Positions 43,448 through 51,964 of a stretch of DNA of 64,000 nt are shown one piece after another. How positions within the stretch are numbered: the stretch's first letter is position 1; every line of letters begins with the position of its first letter. Location: contig CAWIDE010000015.1 in the NCBI GenBank assembly GCA_963834715.1, positions 1 to 64,000 of the forward strand, written 5' to 3'. Source of the stretch: CAVSUZ01 sp963834715. Its GTDB lineage: Bacteria > Pseudomonadota > Alphaproteobacteria > Acetobacterales > Acetobacteraceae. A program made the translations under genes and the position numbers. The notes under the pieces were generated by a model. The model did no database searches. It worked only from the letters and a program-made list of their open reading frames with translations, and had not been told where the DNA came from.

Positions 43448-45688
43448 ATGCTTGAATACCTTGCCCGTCTGGCAGCTACGGTAGCCAATACCTCCACGGC
43501 CGCGATCGGGCTGCTGTCCCATGGCACCGAGGCAACTCTCGATCTCTTCGGCCATGGCTTGCTGGCGGAGGACCCAAGGCCAAGCCTGGAGATTGATGCG
43601 GCCTTGGCTGCCGGACCAATGATGTCGATAATTCCGGACCTCGCCACTGAACACCGGGTCGCCCATACCGGCCTCGCCGCTGCACATCCGGACTTGCATT
43701 TCCTCTGCTACCGCAAATTGATTTCGGCCGGTGGCAAACATATCGGTTTCATCTGCGTCCTCGATCAGGCACGACGCGACGGTCTGGCGGAAACCGAGGC
43801 CACTTCCCTCGACGATTTGGCCAGCGCCATTATCGCCGATCGTAAGAAAATGCAGCGCCACCGGCACCTGATGCATGTCGCCGACCGTGCACTGCGCACG
43901 GACCAGATGTTACGGCTCGTCTCAGAGTCACCGACATGCATCGACGCACTCGCTAATCTGCTGCGGGAAGTATGCCGTTTCCACGGTGGCACCACAGGCG
44001 TTGTCGCGCAACTGCTGCAACCGGATCAGGATCTGCGGATCATCGCCAGATATACCCCAACCGCAAGTACCGAGCAGGAATATCGTCCAGTTGCGGACAC
44101 GCTTCCGGCCAACCCACAACTCGCAATGGCCATTCGCCGCAATGAACCGCACCTCGTTCTGCGCGACGATTTTGCCGCAGACCACCCCATAGTCCCTGGC
44201 CTTGCCGCACAGATCTGCATCCCCGTTAGCATTCATCAGCGCCGTTTCGCCCTGCTTTTTGGCTACGAGACAGCAGGTCGGAACATCGAACTAACGATGG
44301 CCGATATGGTCGCCCTCATGGAAGCCATACGTCCCGGTCTGCTGCGCAAGATTACGGAAGAGCGTATCCATTTCGTCGCGCATCACGATAACCTTACGCA
44401 ACTCGCCAATCGCCTCATGTTTCATCAACGCCTCGAGAACACTCTTTCCCTCGGCCGCTGTGAAGGTCAGAGATTTGCCCTGCTCTTTCTCGATCTTGAT
44501 CGCTTCAAGTTAGTCAACGATCTTCTGGGACACGACACAGGTGACCAGCTTCTGATGCGCGTTGCCGATCGCCTGCGAGACAATGTACGAGAGAGTGACG
44601 TGATCGCACGCATGGGCGGTGATGAATTTGCAATTATCCAAACCTCTGGTGGGCAGCCATTGGCAGCGAAGGCTCTGGCGCAGCGTCTGTTACAAACAAT
44701 GAGCCAGCCATTCGCATTGAACGGACGCACCGCCTTGATCGGCGCCTCCATCGGCATCGCCTTCTACCCGCATGACGGCGAGAACGTTGAGACACTGCTG
44801 CGCAACGCCGATATTGCGCTTTATCGCGCCAAAGCGGCGGGTCGTAATGCATATCGCATGTTTGCCCCGGATATGGCAGTCGGACACAACAATACCATCG
44901 GGTTTGAGGAGGACCTGCGCAGCGCCATCGGCGGTGACCAGTTCGCCTTGCACTATCAGCCGGTATGTAACATTTCGTCGCTGCGAATAGAGGGCTTCGA
45001 GGCCCTGCTGCGTTGGAGCCATCCCCTGCGCGGCGCGATCAGCCCTGATGTTTTCATACCCGTAGCTGAGGCCAGTGGCTCGATTGTCGAACTCGGTCGC
45101 TGGGTGCTGGAGACAGCCTGCGCCCAGGCCGCGAGCTGGGAATCGCCGGTTTGCCTCTCCGTCAACCTCTCACCGCTGCAGTTCCGCCAGCCGGACTTGC
45201 CGATGCAAATTATGACTGCGCTTGAGCGCAGCGGCCTCGCTCCCGATCGGCTGGACCTCGAGATCACCGAGGGCCTGCTTCTGGACGACTCCGATCATGT
45301 TCTGCACACGACCGAGCTACTGCAGAGAGAGGGCATCGGGATCACTCTAGACGACTTCGGCACCGCCTATGCCAGTCTGAGCTATCTGCGCCGCTTCCGC
45401 TTTGATCGCATCAAGATCGACCGGTCGTTCATTCAGAGCATCGACCAGGACGATAGCGCGCTGGCCATCGTGGAGGCGATCCTGGCGCTCGGACGCCGGC
45501 TTCACCTGACCGTGGTGGCCGAGGGGGTGGAAACCCAGGGTCAGTTGGACGCACTACGCCGGCTCGGCTGCCCACTGGTGCAGGGCTATCTGTCCGGTCG
45601 TCCGATGCCGGATGAGCAGGCACGGAGGTTGCTGCTTGCGAAGGGTCTCACAGACGCCGCAGGGGTTTCTAGCACGGCCGGCCGGTAG
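43448..45688 (+). CDS. GAF-GGDEF-EAL cyclic di-GMP enzyme
   Basis: The 746-residue protein has two GAF-like regions (about 1-130 and 165-300). The GGDEF domain (about 305-480) shows DLDRFKLVNDLLGHDTGDQL and RMGGDEFA, with an RESD inhibitory site five residues before GGDEF. The EAL domain (about 490-735) shows GFEALLRW, LEITEGLLL, TLDDFGTAYASLSYL and VAEGVETQG. Both catalytic signatures look complete, so it may make and break cyclic di-GMP. No membrane segment was seen, suggesting a soluble sensor. In a strain with a broken flagellum it may serve attachment. Confidence 0.92.
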   Translation: MLEYLARLAATVANTSTAAIGLLSHGTEATLDLFGHGLLAEDPRPSLEIDAALAAGPMMSIIPDLATEHRVAHTGLAAAHPDLHFLCYRKLISAGGKHIGFICVLDQARRDGLAETEATSLDDLASAIIADRKKMQRHRHLMHVADRALRTDQMLRLVSESPTCIDALANLLREVCRFHGGTTGVVAQLLQPDQDLRIIARYTPTASTEQEYRPVADTLPANPQLAMAIRRNEPHLVLRDDFAADHPIVPGLAAQICIPVSIHQRRFALLFGYETAGRNIELTMADMVALMEAIRPGLLRKITEERIHFVAHHDNLTQLANRLMFHQRLENTLSLGRCEGQRFALLFLDLDRFKLVNDLLGHDTGDQLLMRVADRLRDNVRESDVIARMGGDEFAIIQTSGGQPLAAKALAQRLLQTMSQPFALNGRTALIGASIGIAFYPHDGENVETLLRNADIALYRAKAAGRNAYRMFAPDMAVGHNNTIGFEEDLRSAIGGDQFALHYQPVCNISSLRIEGFEALLRWSHPLRGAISPDVFIPVAEASGSIVELGRWVLETACAQAASWESPVCLSVNLSPLQFRQPDLPMQIMTALERSGLAPDRLDLEITEGLLLDDSDHVLHTTELLQREGIGITLDDFGTAYASLSYLRRFRFDRIKIDRSFIQSIDQDDSALAIVEAILALGRRLHLTVVAEGVETQGQLDALRRLGCPLVQGYLSGRPMPDEQARRLLLAKGLTDAAGVSSTAGR

Positions 45689-46040
45689 AACCTCTGTTGA
45701 CCGGCGGGTGCCGCCGGCCTCCGACCACCGCAAGGGTAATGAAGCGGGCACCCGCTCGCTCGTCCCGTCCCCGCAGGCCCCATCTCCTCGGGCTGAAACC
45801 CCAAAGGGACTGCCCCCATCCAGCCCCGACCATCCAAGCCGCTTTCCTTCAGTTCCATACCACGAGGGGATATCCGAGGACTTGCCGCCTATTCGTGCTT
45901 GCCCAGACCTACTGAGACCCGTAAGCTTTGGGGGCGCCCACTTCAGATGGCGGTCGGTAACAACTAGAGGGGACTTGCAGCCCACCCTGACCTCGCAAAA
46001 TAATTCTTTCGATCACTCCTCACGCTGGTTGATTCCGTCC
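45689..46040. other. Non-coding stretch, possible IS end remnant
   Basis: No reliable gene lies between the GGDEF-EAL stop and the TPR gene. The sequence GTTACCGACCGCCATCTGAA, read on the minus strand near 45943-45962, resembles the terminal repeats of IS21-family elements as I remember them. No istA or istB gene is present and no partner end was found. The identification is tentative. Confidence 0.3.
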
Positions 46041-47279
46041 GTGAACGATGCGTTAAACCTGTCCGATATTGCCCTGCATCAGCTCGGTTGGCGAATGGCC
46101 GTACTGCCGTTCCACTGTATGGGCGATACTACCGGGCACGCACTCGGGTTAGGCATGGCGGAAGAGATTTCCGGAGCCCTGTCCCGCTTTCGTGGCCCGC
46201 GCCTGATCTCCACCGCGACTTTCTGGGATGGTGGCAAACCGGCGACTGACGCGCGTCGGCGATGCCGCACCTACGCGCTCGACTACGTCGTTAACGGCAT
46301 TATGGAGATAGTGGGCAATGACGTGCGGGTAACCGTCGATCTGCTTGATGTTGTACTTGATTTCGAACCGATTTGGAGCAGGTCCTTCGACGGATACTTG
46401 GACAAGTTGTTTTTATTAGAGAACCGCATCGTGTCGGAAACTGTCGCACAGCTTGATGCTCAAATGTTTGAGCCAGAAACGGCAACTGAGGTCCCTACTG
46501 AAATTGCTGCTGCGCATCATGCCGTTCTGAAAGCCATCGCAGCCACATGTCAATCCGATAGGACAGAATTTATGCGGGCTCGGGCGTTGCTTGAATATGC
46601 GATCGAGCTAGACCCTGATTATGCGGCAGCCCATGCTTGGCTGGCGTACTGGTGCATCATGGCGGTAGGCCACAACTGGGCGGATGACCCACGAGGGATT
46701 ACGGAACTGGCCGGAACTGCAGCTCAAACTGCCGTTTCTCTTGATCCCCTCGACGCACGTGCACTTGCCATCGCGGGGCACGTCAAGGCGTACCTCTTCC
46801 ACGAGGTGAAAAACGCCCTCGCCATGCATGAACAGGCAATAAGGCTAAACTCCAATCTGCCAATCGTTTGGACGCTCAGCGGCTGGTCAAAACACTACAA
46901 TGGCGAGCACGAAGCCGCTATCCGGCACGCTACGACAGCAAAGCAATTGTCACCAGATGATCCGTTTTTACCGTTCACCGAACATCTACTTGCAGCAGCT
47001 CTCCTATTTCGTCGGCAGCTTGAAGATGCGGAGGCCTTGTCAGAAAACATTCTAGAACGCGATCCCCGACACGCCTCCGCCCGCTATGTGCACTTGGCAA
47101 TACTGGGCCACCTGGGCCGACGAGAAGAGTCTCGTTACTGGCTCAAGCTCTTGCAGGATATAGATCCAAGGGCCTCTGTCGATAGATTGGCGTCTCGCGT
47201 TCCGCTGCGTCCCGACGACAAGGCATTTTACCTAGAAGGATTGCGCCGCGCCGGCCTACCCGAAAGAGCAGCGGATTAG
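46041..47279 (+). CDS. TolB-like/TPR protein, perhaps N-terminally truncated
   Basis: From GTG 46041 the protein has 412 residues. It has a TolB-like N-terminal segment (WRMAVLPFHCMGDTTGHALG, LGMAEEISGALSRFRGPRLI) and C-terminal TPR repeats (LLEYAIELDPDYAAAHAWLA, LAMHEQAIRLNSNLPIVWTL). Related proteins usually continue upstream with a regulatory or cyclase domain, which is absent here. The frame is open back to 45612 but overlaps the GGDEF-EAL gene and looks non-coding. It lies in a segment that is visibly less GC-rich than its neighbours, and it is convergent with the DUF6065 gene. Confidence 0.6.
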   Translation: MNDALNLSDIALHQLGWRMAVLPFHCMGDTTGHALGLGMAEEISGALSRFRGPRLISTATFWDGGKPATDARRRCRTYALDYVVNGIMEIVGNDVRVTVDLLDVVLDFEPIWSRSFDGYLDKLFLLENRIVSETVAQLDAQMFEPETATEVPTEIAAAHHAVLKAIAATCQSDRTEFMRARALLEYAIELDPDYAAAHAWLAYWCIMAVGHNWADDPRGITELAGTAAQTAVSLDPLDARALAIAGHVKAYLFHEVKNALAMHEQAIRLNSNLPIVWTLSGWSKHYNGEHEAAIRHATTAKQLSPDDPFLPFTEHLLAAALLFRRQLEDAEALSENILERDPRHASARYVHLAILGHLGRREESRYWLKLLQDIDPRASVDRLASRVPLRPDDKAFYLEGLRRAGLPERAAD

Positions 47280-47293
47280 CGATCAGGAGGAAG

Positions 47294-48079
47294 CTACTCC
47301 TTGGGACAACGCAGCACCTCATAATCAACTGGGCAGAGACGGCGCTTGCGGACTGATACCGCGTACTCCCCTTGCCGGTCGCTCTCGCTTATATGTGGGA
47401 GCAGTATTTTGCCCAAATCATCCCACGCAGAAAGGGAAAGATCAGTTGCCTCATGACATAAAAAGGCAGCGAGGTACTCCTCCCTGTATGCTATTTGGGG
47501 GATTGGCTGTACCTGAAGAAACGGCCAACTACTTCTGACATGCACGGTAGTATCAGTTTTTGTCAATCGGAAATTGGTGAATAATGGTCCGAACCAGAGA
47601 TCGGTCTCAACAATTCCCTCCCAGACGGCCACTCCAGGAGGGCCAGGCAAGTTTACGGGTGCACGGTTAGCTAGGCTCCACCCAGTACGGGTTCGCGCCA
47701 GAAGACCCGTCCACATCTGCACACCACCCTGCTCGGGAAGCGCGGTGAGGAATGGGGGCGAGTAGCCACGAAGCTCTTCCGGCACCAGCCGATCGAAGAT
47801 TTCTGCAAATCCCGGATATTGAACAGCGCCACTGTCAGTCCCCGATAGTGGCATCCAGCTCTCATCTTCGCCAAAAGACCAAAAGATCTGCTCTCCGTCC
47901 CACATTAGGCGGAAGTCCATGGGCGGAAATATCCAGTAGCCAAAACCGGTCGCAGTCGTTAGCGCATCGCAGTACCGCATCCCACGGCTCGGCAGGTAAC
48001 CTGCAGCAGAACGTTCCGCCCTCTTCGGAAATTGCGCGTCGGGAATAAGGCGATAAAATTCGAGGATGCGATCAGTCAT
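47294..48079 (-). CDS. DUF6065-family protein, partner of repeat peptide
   Basis: The 261-residue protein begins MTDRILEFYRLIPDAQFPKR. It matches what I recall of DUF6065: RSAAGYLPSRGMRYCDALTT, FGYWIFPPMDFRLMWDGE, FLTALPEQGGVQMWTGLLAR and WFGPLFTNFRLTKTD. No catalytic activity is established for this family and no classical cofactor motif is visible. There is no signal peptide or membrane helix. It follows the 56-residue repeat peptide gene on the same strand, 71 bases downstream with a stem-loop between. I infer it may act on or bind the peptide. Confidence 0.72.
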   Translation of the reverse strand: MTDRILEFYRLIPDAQFPKRAERSAAGYLPSRGMRYCDALTTATGFGYWIFPPMDFRLMWDGEQIFWSFGEDESWMPLSGTDSGAVQYPGFAEIFDRLVPEELRGYSPPFLTALPEQGGVQMWTGLLARTRTGWSLANRAPVNLPGPPGVAVWEGIVETDLWFGPLFTNFRLTKTDTTVHVRSSWPFLQVQPIPQIAYREEYLAAFLCHEATDLSLSAWDDLGKILLPHISESDRQGEYAVSVRKRRLCPVDYEVLRCPKE

Positions 48080-48106
48080 TTTCTAAGTATGATAAGTAGA
48101 CGAGCC

Positions 48107-48132
48107 GGCATCCTGCGCTACGCAAGGATGCC
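48107..48132 (-). promoter_or_regulatory. Stem-loop between peptide and DUF6065 genes
   Basis: On the minus strand the transcript would form GGCATCCTTGCG-TAG-CGCAGGATGCC, an 11-pair stem with one bulged base and a three-base loop. There is no following T run, so it is not a standard terminator. It sits after the peptide stop and before the DUF6065 start. Such a hairpin could stabilise or partly end the upstream message and raise peptide output over the partner protein. Confidence 0.6.
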
Positions 48133-48150
48133 CCCCGCCTGCGACGATCA

Positions 48151-48321
48151 TCAAAAGCGCAGGTAGCCACCGCCCAGCTTAACCCGACCCGTATCCTTCG
48201 TGAAGCGAAGGTAGCCACCGCCGACCTTCACCCGCCCGGTGTCCTTCGTCGCCGCAGCAGCCTTCTTCGCCTCCACCGAAGCCGACTTCGTGACGGTCGC
48301 GGTTTCGTTCGACTGTGTCAT
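48151..48321 (-). CDS. 56-residue repeat peptide, candidate precursor
   Basis: The gene is too short for a usual gene caller. ATG 48321 follows AAGGAGG (48331-48337) at a nine-base spacing, an excellent ribosome binding site. Residues 1-24 form a Thr/Ala/Lys-rich leader-like part with no signal peptide. Residues 25-40 are TKDTGRVKVGGGYLRF and residues 41-56 are TKDTGRVKLGGGYLRF, ending at the stop. The two copies differ at eight bases but only one residue. There is no Cys, and Ser occurs only in the leader. The layout suggests a leader plus two core copies. Function is not known. Confidence 0.75.
   Translation of the reverse strand: MTQSNETATVTKSASVEAKKAAAATKDTGRVKVGGGYLRFTKDTGRVKLGGGYLRF
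48154..48249 (-). repeat. Two 48-base tandem coding repeats
   Basis: Unit 1 is 48202-48249 and unit 2 is 48154-48201, directly adjacent. They differ at eight positions spread over seven codons, and six of these codons are synonymous. The pattern indicates old duplication with the peptide sequence preserved, not recent slippage. Confidence 0.85.
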
Positions 48322-48345
48322 GCCCCTCATCCTCCTTGGCGGGAT

Positions 48346-48704
48346 TGCCGAGGGCCAACATAGTAAAGAAGCAATCGAACTGTAAAGAGGGACAATAGTG
48401 GCCTCAGAAAATTCCTTAAAACCGCCAGTCTGTTTTTTAAGAACTGAATATTTAGTGAAACAATCCCCCGATTTTACTCACTCTTATGTACAGATATCAT
48501 CTTATTAGACAGTCTTCTCCAAGCTTGCACGAACTATAGCACACCTCAACAACTATTTGTATTCTGTAAAACGGCAAATACAGGCCAGCCGACCTGGGCC
48601 AGCCCGCCCACAACCTCCGCCGCCAAATCACAAAACCGCGATCAACCCGCCTCAGTAACCCGCGCGCCAACCCGCGTCGCGATCCGGCAATCAGCCCGAC
48701 ATCG
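48346..48704. other. AT-rich upstream region of the peptide operon
   Basis: No gene was found on either strand. From about 48362 to 48560 the sequence is much richer in A and T than the rest of the window, and then returns to GC-rich. On the minus strand TTTACA followed 15 bases later by TACTAT lies within 45 bases of the peptide ribosome binding site and could be a promoter. This is a weak prediction. Confidence 0.4.
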
Positions 48705-49250
48705 TCAGGCCAGCCCGTTCAAGCGCCGCATCCCACGCGGATCATCTACCGGATTCCCCCAAGGCCGCCCCAACGGTCCGGCTCCGCTGGCGCGCCACGC
48801 GTTTAACGACCATCTCACACTGGGGAAAGCAATCGAGCCCCACGGAATCTCCTCCCACCCAAACAGCCCCACTTCCAGAGTCTCCAGCCCAGCTGAAAAC
48901 ACCGGGCCATCTACGAATCCCGCCCGAAAAATGATCTGCACCTGGCCGATCCGACTTACTGAAAACACACCTAAGATGCCCTCGAGCACGATCCGAGCTC
49001 GCGCCTCTTCCCAAACCTCCCGGATTGCCCCCTCCTCAATGGTCTCTCCCAACTCCATAAATCCTGCGGGCAATGTCCAAAACCCACGCCGGGGCTCGAT
49101 GGCACGACGGCACATCAGCACCGCGCTGTCCTCCGCCACCACCGACCCAACTACGATTTTAGGATTCTCGTACGCAACGAACCCGCACTCGGGACAAACC
49201 AGCCTGTCGCGGTTGTCGCCCTCAGGTACGCGGCGCACAAATGCAGGCAT
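48705..49250 (-). CDS. Nudix hydrolase
   Basis: The 181-residue protein has an N-terminal ribbon-like segment (RVPEGDNRDRLVCPECGFVA) and a Nudix box GFMELGETIEEGAIREVWEEARARI. The box has Ala where the final Gly is usual. These enzymes split nucleoside diphosphates linked to another group; the N-terminal segment is common in ADP-ribose or NADH type members. Substrate is not certain. Confidence 0.85.
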   Translation of the reverse strand: MPAFVRRVPEGDNRDRLVCPECGFVAYENPKIVVGSVVAEDSAVLMCRRAIEPRRGFWTLPAGFMELGETIEEGAIREVWEEARARIVLEGILGVFSVSRIGQVQIIFRAGFVDGPVFSAGLETLEVGLFGWEEIPWGSIAFPSVRWSLNAWRASGAGPLGRPWGNPVDDPRGMRRLNGLA

Positions 49251-49383
49251 GTTGGCAGCCTGCTCGGTATGTGCCCCCTGATCAACCCCGCATTAGTAAC
49301 AAAACTTGAAGAGCTCCCCGTTGCCGCCCGTCTGTAATCGGGGCGCCACACATAGCTCCCCCTCTTCTACAGCCCAGGTCCCA

Positions 49384-49611
49384 TTACACCGTCAGGTCCA
49401 GCAGCGATCCCCGCGGCAGGTTCGACGGTGGCACCGGCCCCACCCCGTTCGGCACCACGCGTAAAGGCGACGGCGCCGGCATCTGCTCCGCCCCGCTTGA
49501 GCTGCGGGCAGCAGCAGAAGGCCACACCTGCCCGATGGCCGGCATGACCGCATCGATGAGGGTGGGGCGGATTGCACTCATACTGAGATCAGACACAACT
49601 CCCTCTACCAT
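49384..49611 (-). CDS. Small hypothetical protein
   Basis: The 75-residue frame lies between Nudix and pgk on the same strand. The better start may be ATG 49581 (MSAIRPTLIDAVMPAIGQVW). The C-terminus is Pro-rich and ends NLPRGSLLDLTV. I do not recognise the family and cannot exclude a chance frame. Confidence 0.4.
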   Translation of the reverse strand: MVEGVVSDLSMSAIRPTLIDAVMPAIGQVWPSAAARSSSGAEQMPAPSPLRVVPNGVGPVPPSNLPRGSLLDLTV

Positions 49612-49615
49612 TCCG

Positions 49616-50834
49616 TTAACGACGCCCCGCCGCCTCCAATGCCGCGACCCCAGGTAGTTTCTTTCCCTCTAGCCACTCCAAGAATGCACCCCCGGCCATC
49701 GAGACATACGTCAATGCATCCGCAACCCCCGCATGACGCAGGGCCGAAACCGTATCCCCGCCGCCCGCAATGCTCCGCAGCTGTCCCGCCCGAGTTACCT
49801 CAGCCACCGCCTTGGCGACCGCAACCGTCGCTCGGTCGAACGGCGGCGTCTCGAACGCCCCTAGCGGTCCATTCCAAACCAAAGTCCGCAGAGTCTTGAA
49901 TCGCCTGCTCAATTGCCTCAACCGTGTGCGGCCCCGCATCCAGCACCATCGCACCCGCCGGCACGTGCTCGATCGCGACCGTCTGGCTCGCCACACCTTC
50001 CGCCAGCTTATCCGCCACCATCGCGTCCACTGGCAGGATCACCCGGCAACCCGCTGCCTCCGCCCGCGCCAGAATGTCCCGCGCCACCTCATGCATCCCG
50101 GCTTCCTGCAGTGACTTCCCGACCGCCACGCCCTGAGCCGCCAGGAACGTATTCGCCATCGCCCCTCCGATCACCAGCATGTTCACCCGCGAGACCAGGT
50201 TACCTAGCAGATCGATCTTGGTGGAAACCTTCACCCCGCCCACGACCGCGATGACCGGCCGCACAGGATTGCCCAGCGCCGACTCCAAAGCCTCCAGCTC
50301 TGCCTGCATCAGCCGGCCGGCATAGGCCGGCAACAGATGCGCCACCCCCTCGGTGCTCGCGTGCGCCCGGTGCGCAGCAGAGAACGCATCGTTCACATAA
50401 ACTTCCGCAAGCTTGGCCAGCGCGGCCGCAAAAGCCGGATCGTTCGCCTCCTCGCCCGGATGAAAACGCGTATTTTCCAGCACCAGCACGTCGCCGTCCT
50501 GCAGCAGATCCACTCCCTGCTGGGCCGGCACGCCGATGCAGTCCTCGGCAAACCGAACCCGGCGCCCGAGCACCTCACCCAGAGCCGTGGCAACCAGAGC
50601 CAGCGACATCTCCGATACCCGCTTGCCTTCCGGCCGCCCGAAATGGCTACATACAATGACCCTCGCGCTCTTCTCCGACAGCTCCCGAATCGTCGGACAA
50701 ACCCCCTCGATCCGGCTCATATCAGTGATTCGCCCGTCATGCATCGGCACGTTCAGGTCGGCGCGCACCAGCACGCGCCTCCCCTTCACCTCCAGCCCAT
50801 CGAGCGTGCGCACTCCGCCGCTACCCTTATCCAT
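49616..50834 (-). pseudogene. pgk: Phosphoglycerate kinase, one frameshift
   Basis: The first frame begins MDKGSGGVRTLDGLEVKGRR and has the substrate site VLVRADLNVPMHDG and HFGRPEGKRVSEMSLALVAT. After VEAIEQAIQDS it shifts near 49886-49892, and the other frame continues RTLVWNGPLGAFETPPFDRA with the GGGDT nucleotide motif (SIAGGGDTVSALR) to a stop at 49616. One extra base is enough. PGK is central to glycolysis and gluconeogenesis, so an error in the sequence is a serious possibility. It lies in a tkt-gap-pgk run. Confidence 0.88.
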
Positions 50835-50929
50835 ATAAAAATCTTTCAGCGGCCCTCTGTCTCACCTTTGCGGCTCTCTGTGCCTGCCGCGGACTCCGAT
50901 CCGGAGTCGGTCCTAAAAAAACAACGGCC

Positions 50930-51943
50930 CTACACCGACCCAAACAGAGCCGCCGTATCCGCCATCCGGTTGGAAAAACCCCATTCATTGTCGTACCACC
51001 CCATTATCCGCACCAGCTCGCGGTCCACCACTGCCGTCTGACTCGCATCGAAAGTGCACGACGCCGCGCAGTGATTGAAATCCACACTCACCAGAGGCTC
51101 CGTATTGTAGTCCAGGATACCCCGCAGCTCACCTTCCGAGGCGCGCTTCATCGCGGCATTCACCTCCTCTTTAGATGCCGCGGCCTTCAGGTTCACATCC
51201 AGCGACACCAAGGAAACATTCGGCGTCGGAACCCGAATCGCCGTTCCGTCCAGCTTACCCTTCAGCTCCGGCAGCACCAAGCCAACCGCCCGCGCAGCAC
51301 CCGTGCTGGTCGGGATAGAGGATACCGCCGCCGCCCGGGCCCGATGCGGGTCCTTGTGCAGCGTGTCGATCGTCCGCTGATCGCCGGTATAGGCGTGAAT
51401 CGTCACCATATAGCCTCGTAGGATCCCGAAGTTCTCGTGCAGCACCTTCGCCATCGGTGCCAGGCAATTGGTGGTGCATGATGCATTAGAAATGACCGTC
51501 ATGTCCCGCGTGATCGTCTTCTGGTTCACCCCGTACACGATCGTCGCATCGACCCCATCCGCCGGTGCCGAGATCAGCACTTTTCGCGCTCCCGCCTGCA
51601 GCAGCGCTGTCGCCTTTTCCTTACTGGTGAAATGCCCGGTGCATTCCATCGCGACGTCTACGCCCTGGTACGGCACCTTGGTCGGATCCTTTTCCGCCGC
51701 GACCTTGATCGGCCCCCATACCCGTCCGCCATACCGGACGGTCAACCGGTCACCCGACACCTCCACATCGCCCGGGAACCGCCCGTGCACACTATCGTAC
51801 TTAAATAGATGTGCATTCGCCTCCGGGCTCCCGAGGTCATTGATCGCCACCGCGACCAAATCATCCCGCCCGCTCTCGATAATTGCCCGTAGCACCAGCC
51901 GGCCAATCCGGCCGAACCCGTTGATCGCAACCTTCACGGACAT
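50930..51943 (-). CDS. gap: Glyceraldehyde-3-phosphate dehydrogenase
   Basis: The 337-residue enzyme has the NAD-binding start VKVAINGFGRIGRLVLRAI, the catalytic cysteine in SNASCTTNCLAP and the C-terminal WYDNEWGFSNRMADT. It is intact and lies between tkt and pgk on the same strand. The type I sequence fits the bacterial class. Confidence 0.96.
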   Translation of the reverse strand: MSVKVAINGFGRIGRLVLRAIIESGRDDLVAVAINDLGSPEANAHLFKYDSVHGRFPGDVEVSGDRLTVRYGGRVWGPIKVAAEKDPTKVPYQGVDVAMECTGHFTSKEKATALLQAGARKVLISAPADGVDATIVYGVNQKTITRDMTVISNASCTTNCLAPMAKVLHENFGILRGYMVTIHAYTGDQRTIDTLHKDPHRARAAAVSSIPTSTGAARAVGLVLPELKGKLDGTAIRVPTPNVSLVSLDVNLKAAASKEEVNAAMKRASEGELRGILDYNTEPLVSVDFNHCAASCTFDASQTAVVDRELVRIMGWYDNEWGFSNRMADTAALFGSV

Positions 51944-51964
51944 CGTCTTCTCCCTCTCAACCTT

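Noticed and set aside
45554..45985. Minus-strand frame over the GGDEF-EAL end and following gap
   Set aside because: It starts in non-coding sequence and runs through the conserved EAL end in antisense; no family features were seen.
48107..48132. Rho-independent terminator after the peptide gene
   Set aside because: The stem is strong but no T run follows on the minus strand, so it is listed as a regulatory stem-loop.
48154..48249. CRISPR-like or minisatellite repeat
   Set aside because: Only two adjacent units with no spacers; differences are mostly synonymous, so a coding explanation is better.
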